Assembly (NCBI RefSeq): GCF_917563925.1
Contig: NZ_CAKJTJ010000035.1
Span: forward strand, 1-34,486
Origin: Sutcliffiella rhizosphaerae
GTDB lineage: Bacteria; Bacillota; Bacilli; Bacillales; Bacillaceae_I
Length of the DNA: 34,486 nucleotides
Direction of reading: 5' to 3'
Shown: in pieces, positions 31,600 to 34,486 of the stretch
How the letters are laid out: each line of letters opens with the position of its first letter
How positions within the stretch are numbered: the stretch's first letter is position 1
Made by a program: the position numbers and the translations under genes
Notes under the pieces: generated by a model
Databases searched by the model: none
Told to the model about the DNA's origin: nothing
Seen by the model: the letters and a program-made list of their open reading frames with translations, nothing else

Positions 31600-32037
31600 T
31601 TATTTTTTTATTCTCTTTATTACAAAAAACATTGCAAAAGCTACACCTAATATAACCAATATTTTTATCATTAAACTAAGGTAATCAAATCTTCCTCCCG
31701 CATATTCTCCTCGTATTATTGCTTTTTTGTATTTGCCATCTTTTACTTCTACTGCTATTGCTTCGTCTGTACTAATTTCTTGAATAGAATAGTATTTCGT
31801 ACCTTTCTTATACGCATTCGAAAAGTTGCCAGAATAACTTTCCATATCCGAATACCTAGTAACATGCCCAATTTCACTTTCTACCATATTTACATACTCA
31901 TCACTAACTTCATAAATGTAACCATTCCATACAACAAATGGGTAAGCCCAAGAAGTTGCTAATGAATTACTAGGAAATAAATGAAAAATAAATAAGGTTA
32001 ATAAGAGAACAAAATGTAATAAGTACTTAACCTTCAA
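31600..32037 (-). CDS. Exported protein with C-terminal membrane anchor
   Basis: The 145-residue protein has a signal peptide (about 1-28, ending SNSLATS), a compact exterior domain with SWAYPFVVWNGYIYEVS, and a C-terminal membrane helix (about 121-140) followed by KRIKK. It is therefore a surface protein anchored by its tail. The start is TTG at 32037, after GAGAGGGGG with suitable spacing. No known family. Repeats flank it on both sides (D downstream, type 1 and E upstream). Confidence 0.7.
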   Translation of the reverse strand: MKVKYLLHFVLLLTLFIFHLFPSNSLATSWAYPFVVWNGYIYEVSDEYVNMVESEIGHVTRYSDMESYSGNFSNAYKKGTKYYSIQEISTDEAIAVEVKDGKYKKAIIRGEYAGGRFDYLSLMIKILVILGVAFAMFFVIKRIKK

Positions 32038-32133
32038 TAAAATCCCCCTCTCAAATACAAATTACAAATTGTTATTCTTGTGATACATTCGCTTTTAGTA
32101 GTATATCTTTCAGTATAACTTCAGCTATCTCGT

Positions 32134-32158
32134 CACAGTATCCTGCCTTGCTCTAATA
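32134..32158 (-). repeat. Dispersed repeat type 1, degenerate copy
   Basis: On the minus strand it has AGCAAGGCAGGATAC, matching the GGGCAGGAT core in part, without complementary arms. It lies about 100 bases before the TTG start at 32037. Confidence 0.4.
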
Positions 32159-32169
32159 AATTTACTGAT

Positions 32170-32212
32170 TAAAAAGACGCATAATTCTATAAGTGCGCCC
32201 GATAGTTGAAGA
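32170..32212 (-). repeat. Dispersed repeat type 2, copy E (degenerate)
   Basis: The plus strand has GTGCGCCCGATAGTTGAAGAT, matching copies B and C at 17 of about 21 positions; its left arm is decayed. Confidence 0.5.
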
Positions 32213-32257
32213 TTTTCAATTAATAACTTATTACAGAAAAGCTCCTAGATTGCTTAA

Positions 32258-32446
32258 TCAAGTAATTGCAACCTTTCTTTTTTTAATCAATAGCACTATT
32301 ACCATCACAAATAAAATTAAAGAAACTAAAATAGTTGTTCCCGAACCAATAGGTGTTATAATCCCTATAATCATTATTATAATTCCAAAAACAATTAAGC
32401 TAGTAACCAATGTAATTCCTCTTTCGTAATATATACTTTTTATCAA
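32258..32446 (-). CDS. Small two-span membrane protein
   Basis: This 62-residue protein consists of two hydrophobic helices (about 11-29 and 37-54) joined by PIGSGT, with a basic end (IKKRKVAIT). The TTG start has no good ribosome site. An ATG eight bases upstream is in another frame and reaches a stop after 17 codons, so one base may be missing near the start. A type 1 repeat hairpin lies about 50 bases upstream. Function unknown. Confidence 0.55.
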   Translation of the reverse strand: MIKSIYYERGITLVTSLIVFGIIIMIIGIITPIGSGTTILVSLILFVMVIVLLIKKRKVAIT

Positions 32447-32489
32447 TATCCATATTTATTCCAGAAAGATTCCACAGTGTAGTTCACTA

Positions 32490-32521
32490 TTATTAAACAA
32501 TCCTGCCCTTTAGTTTAATAA
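32490..32521 (-). repeat. Dispersed repeat type 1 with perfect 9-bp stem
   Basis: On the minus strand TTATTAAAC, TAAAGGGCAGGATT, GTTTAATAA. Its arms differ from those at 27141 yet still pair, while the loop is kept. The stem supplies the stop codon of the gene at 32515. Confidence 0.65.
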
Positions 32522-32760
32522 GAAGGTGAATAAATTCTATCCGTATCAGTATCAATTACAAAATCAATTTGAATTTCACTGTCATAAGGGATTTGTTCAA
32601 AGTTATGAAGACGCGAGAATACGTTAGCAAGGTCTTTAATATGAGTCGTTAAAGCCTTTGCCTGAAGATATTTTTGTTTTAATTCCTTCTTGGAACATTT
32701 TCTTCCTGTTAAAAGGACTTGATTCAAATACCCGTCCACTTCAATAATCACTTTTATCAC
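32515..32760 (-). CDS. 81-residue orphan protein, possibly truncated
   Basis: The frame runs from GTG at 32760 to a TAA that lies in the type 1 repeat. The protein is mixed charged, with a helical KKELKQKYLQAKALTTHIKDL segment and an IQIDFVIDTDTDRIYSPSY end. There is no clear ribosome site; a small hairpin GGCTG/CAGCC sits just before the start. It may be a real short gene or the remainder of a longer one cut by repeats on both sides. No family is recognised. Confidence 0.5.
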   Translation of the reverse strand: MIKVIIEVDGYLNQVLLTGRKCSKKELKQKYLQAKALTTHIKDLANVFSRLHNFEQIPYDSEIQIDFVIDTDTDRIYSPSY

Positions 32761-32802
32761 GGCTGGTTGCTAATCAGCCTTATAGCTTCAATTTTTATTT
32801 CT

Positions 32803-32931
32803 TGAACTAAACTGCTCGTTTGCTTAATTCCAATTATTTCATAACCTGATAATTCCTACAATATGAAATTCCATTGGCCAAAATTAAAAGAGCGCTGATC
32901 CTTGTTCCAGGATCGCGCTCGTTTGTGGAAG
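32803..32931 (-). repeat. Composite repeat: type 1 plus type 2 copy F
   Basis: Type 2 copy F (about 32887-32931) has arms GAGCGCTGATCC and GGATCGCGCTC with loop TTGTTCCA, the best hairpin of the family, with TTTTAATTTT following on the minus strand. Type 1 (32803-32830) follows after about 60 bases. The whole is colinear with 27645-27771. It lies between the methyltransferase remnant and the 81-residue gene. Confidence 0.7.
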
Positions 32932-32945
32932 GCAAGAAGCTCAAC

Positions 32946-33398
32946 TCAATCGCTAGATTTCCATAGCTTTTTTGACATAGCTTTTACTATAAGGAAGTGA
33001 GGGCTGGTCATGAGATAGTGATAAGATTTTTCTTTCACTTCTTTCATCTTTTCTTGCGGTTGGGGTTCAATCAGCTTATCGAGATTGAAAAATTGAGTGG
33101 TTTCATTTACGATGCTTTGCATTGGTCTTCTGTAAAAGCTTACATCAATAGTAATATTAGGTTTGTTCCAGGTTTCTGAAAAGAATTGGGTTTTAAAGTA
33201 ATCCTCGCAATTGTGTCTTGTATAGTTCATAAATGGATGATGAACCGAAAATAAAAAGGTTCCGTCTGCTTTTAGAATGCGGTTGAATTCTTGAAACGTG
33301 TAAGTCCAATCCTGTTGATAATGAAGTGTAAGAGAGCTGCCATATGGGAATGTGTTATTTGCTGGGTTCTTTGGTAAGTCGTGCTTTAGCTGTACAGC
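32946..33398 (-). pseudogene. SAM-dependent methyltransferase, N-terminal half missing
   Basis: The open frame from 33398 reads SSLTLHYQQDWTYTFQEFNRILKADGTFLFSVHHPFMNYT, which is the second half of a Rossmann-type class I methyltransferase (post-motif II to motif III region, with the FSVHHPF strand typical of UbiE-like enzymes). The SAM-binding GxGxG region and start are missing; a TAG at 33399-33401 blocks the frame. The last 94 codons could be read from an ATG at 33230 but would not make a working enzyme. The break point lies close to the kinase gene and may mark its insertion. Confidence 0.8.
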
Positions 33399-33488
33399 CT
33401 AGGAACTACATAAGACAGAATTCATACCAACGATACAAATACACTTTTTAGAAAATAATGAATATAGAGATAAATTTTAACAGAAATA

Positions 33489-33497
33489 TGGTAAAAT
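33489..33497 (+). promoter_or_regulatory. Extended -10 element before the kinase gene
   Basis: TGGTAAAAT (TAAAAT at 33492-33497) has no clear -35 partner and lies 21 bases before the kinase start. The leader would be very short. Confidence 0.4.
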
Positions 33498-33518
33498 AAC
33501 TCCAAAGGGGGAGGTTCG

Positions 33519-34486
33519 ATGAATAGCATTAATAAATATAAAGTTTTAAAGACACTTGGGTCAGGAGCTTTCGGTACTACATATCTAGTAGAAAAAGATA
33601 ATAATACTTTTGCTCTTAAATTAATCAGAGAAAATATAATGATTTTAGAAAAAGATGATCAACGTAGAATTGAACGAGAGATAAATATACTAAAAAAAGT
33701 TTCAGGTAATGGAACGGTCAAGTACATTGATGATGGATTATATGAAGATGGAGCAGAAAAGTATCGCTATATTGTAATGGAATTCATTGAGGGAGAAAAC
33801 TTAGAAAACTTCATAAAAAAATCAGGTTCCTTAGCAGTACATATTGCAGCGAAAATAATATTCAATGTGTTTAAGGCAATTAATGATATTCATAACGCTG
33901 GTGTTTTACACAGAGATTTAAAGCCAGCTAATATTATACTAATTGATGAAATAGAATATAACGTTAAAATCCTTGACTTTGGAATCTCAAAATTAATAGA
34001 TGCAAGTACATTAACCACAACTGGACAAGGTATGGGAACTTTCGCTTATATGCCTCCAGAACAATTAAAATCAGCCAAAGACATTGACTATCGGGCAGAT
34101 TTTTATTCAATAGCTGCTATCTTTTACGAACTTCTCACTAATGAAAAACCTCTCCAAATGACAAATCAGCTTGAGGCTATGTATAAAATAATGAACGAAC
34201 AACCAATACCTGTTATTAATAAGGTTAAAAATATTCCTCTTGAACTATCTCAGCTAATTGAAACCTTGCTCTTAAAAGAACCGTTTCAAAGAAAGTATTC
34301 TTTTAAGGAAATTATAAATATTTTAGATGGATTGATTAAAAGAAAAAAGGGTAAAGACTTTACTTATAATCATAAACCTAATTCTCTTGAATTTTTGGTT
34401 CTTCCCCAAAATAACGACTCAAGAACATTATCAGAATTAGATAATTTAGATGGTGCAATTTTCAATGCTCCTTCACTTATATATTC
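33519..34486 (+). CDS. Ser/Thr protein kinase (Hanks type), 5' part; continues beyond window
   Basis: The gene is open to the window end (322 codons). The kinase domain spans about 7-275: glycine loop LGSGAFGTTYLV (13-24), Lys34 (FALKLI), Glu54, catalytic HRDLKPAN (131-138), DFG (153-155) and an activation segment MGTFAYMPPEQ (172-182). All key residues are present, so it should be an active RD kinase. There is no membrane segment so far, unlike PrkC. After a basic linker (about 274-288) the sequence LEFLVLPQNND begins what looks like another domain. A GGGGGAGG site precedes the ATG. Its target cannot be read here; soluble kinases with extra domains occur in phage defence and signalling. Confidence 0.9.
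   Translation, partial: MNSINKYKVLKTLGSGAFGTTYLVEKDNNTFALKLIRENIMILEKDDQRRIEREINILKKVSGNGTVKYIDDGLYEDGAEKYRYIVMEFIEGENLENFIKKSGSLAVHIAAKIIFNVFKAINDIHNAGVLHRDLKPANIILIDEIEYNVKILDFGISKLIDASTLTTTGQGMGTFAYMPPEQLKSAKDIDYRADFYSIAAIFYELLTNEKPLQMTNQLEAMYKIMNEQPIPVINKVKNIPLELSQLIETLLLKEPFQRKYSFKEIINILDGLIKRKKGKDFTYNHKPNSLEFLVLPQNNDSRTLSELDNLDGAIFNAPSLIY

Noticed and set aside
24769-32931. CRISPR array made of the regularly recurring repeats
   Set aside because: Copies are hundreds to thousands of bases apart, diverged, and separated by genes; no regular spacers.

Overview
The window is a low-GC Firmicutes chromosome segment, most likely Bacillaceae. The reasons are strong AGGAGG-type ribosome binding sites, frequent TTG/GTG starts, U-tailed terminators, a T-box-like leader, and Bacillus-type families: DUF3977, DUF1062, monomeric sarcosine oxidase, and a type 2 isoleucyl-tRNA synthetase. 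The species cannot be fixed from sequence alone. Gene content is accessory rather than core. No rRNA, tRNA, CRISPR array or intact transposase was seen.

Layout. (1) 1-3.4 kb: a lipoprotein, two very small genes on the minus strand, then a MarR-family regulator and an MFS exporter joined by two copies of one palindromic operator, and a decayed DinB-like gene. (2) 3.4-8.7 kb, minus strand: a LytTR response regulator and GHKL histidine kinase, then a separately promoted ABC module of two membrane proteins and one ATPase. (3) 8.8-18.4 kb: single-gene units (VOC proteins, cytidine deaminase-like protein, GNAT enzymes, APH-like kinase, NAD(P)-binding protein, DinB protein), an SDR gene broken by three -1 frameshifts, and an S9 peptidase whose catalytic His reads as Tyr. 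(4) 18.5-21.3 kb: an SDR divergent from a TetR regulator, with two inverted-repeat operators between them, and a monomeric sarcosine oxidase-like flavoenzyme. (5) 21.5-24.5 kb: a small Cys-rich protein, a DUF1062 protein with a zinc ribbon and an S4-like domain behind an elaborate attenuator-like leader, a broken DinB gene and a YgjP-type metalloprotease. (6) 24.7-33.4 kb: a repeat-rich, decaying stretch. Two dispersed repeat types lie around small orphan genes, and gene fragments include a truncated hydrolase, a truncated methyltransferase and an unknown C-terminal piece. The large ileS2 gene sits in the middle with its own promoter, leader and terminators. (7) 33.5 kb to the end: a Ser/Thr protein kinase that runs off the window and has the start of a second domain.

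The most unusual items are the leader of the DUF1062 gene (two leader ORFs, a terminator, and a stem that captures the ribosome binding site), the degenerate-looking T-box leader of ileS2, the repeat family with a covarying stem around a conserved GGGCAGGA-type loop, the MarR twin operators, and the kinase at the right edge. Several breaks lie in homopolymer runs, so sequencing error should be excluded before calling those genes dead.
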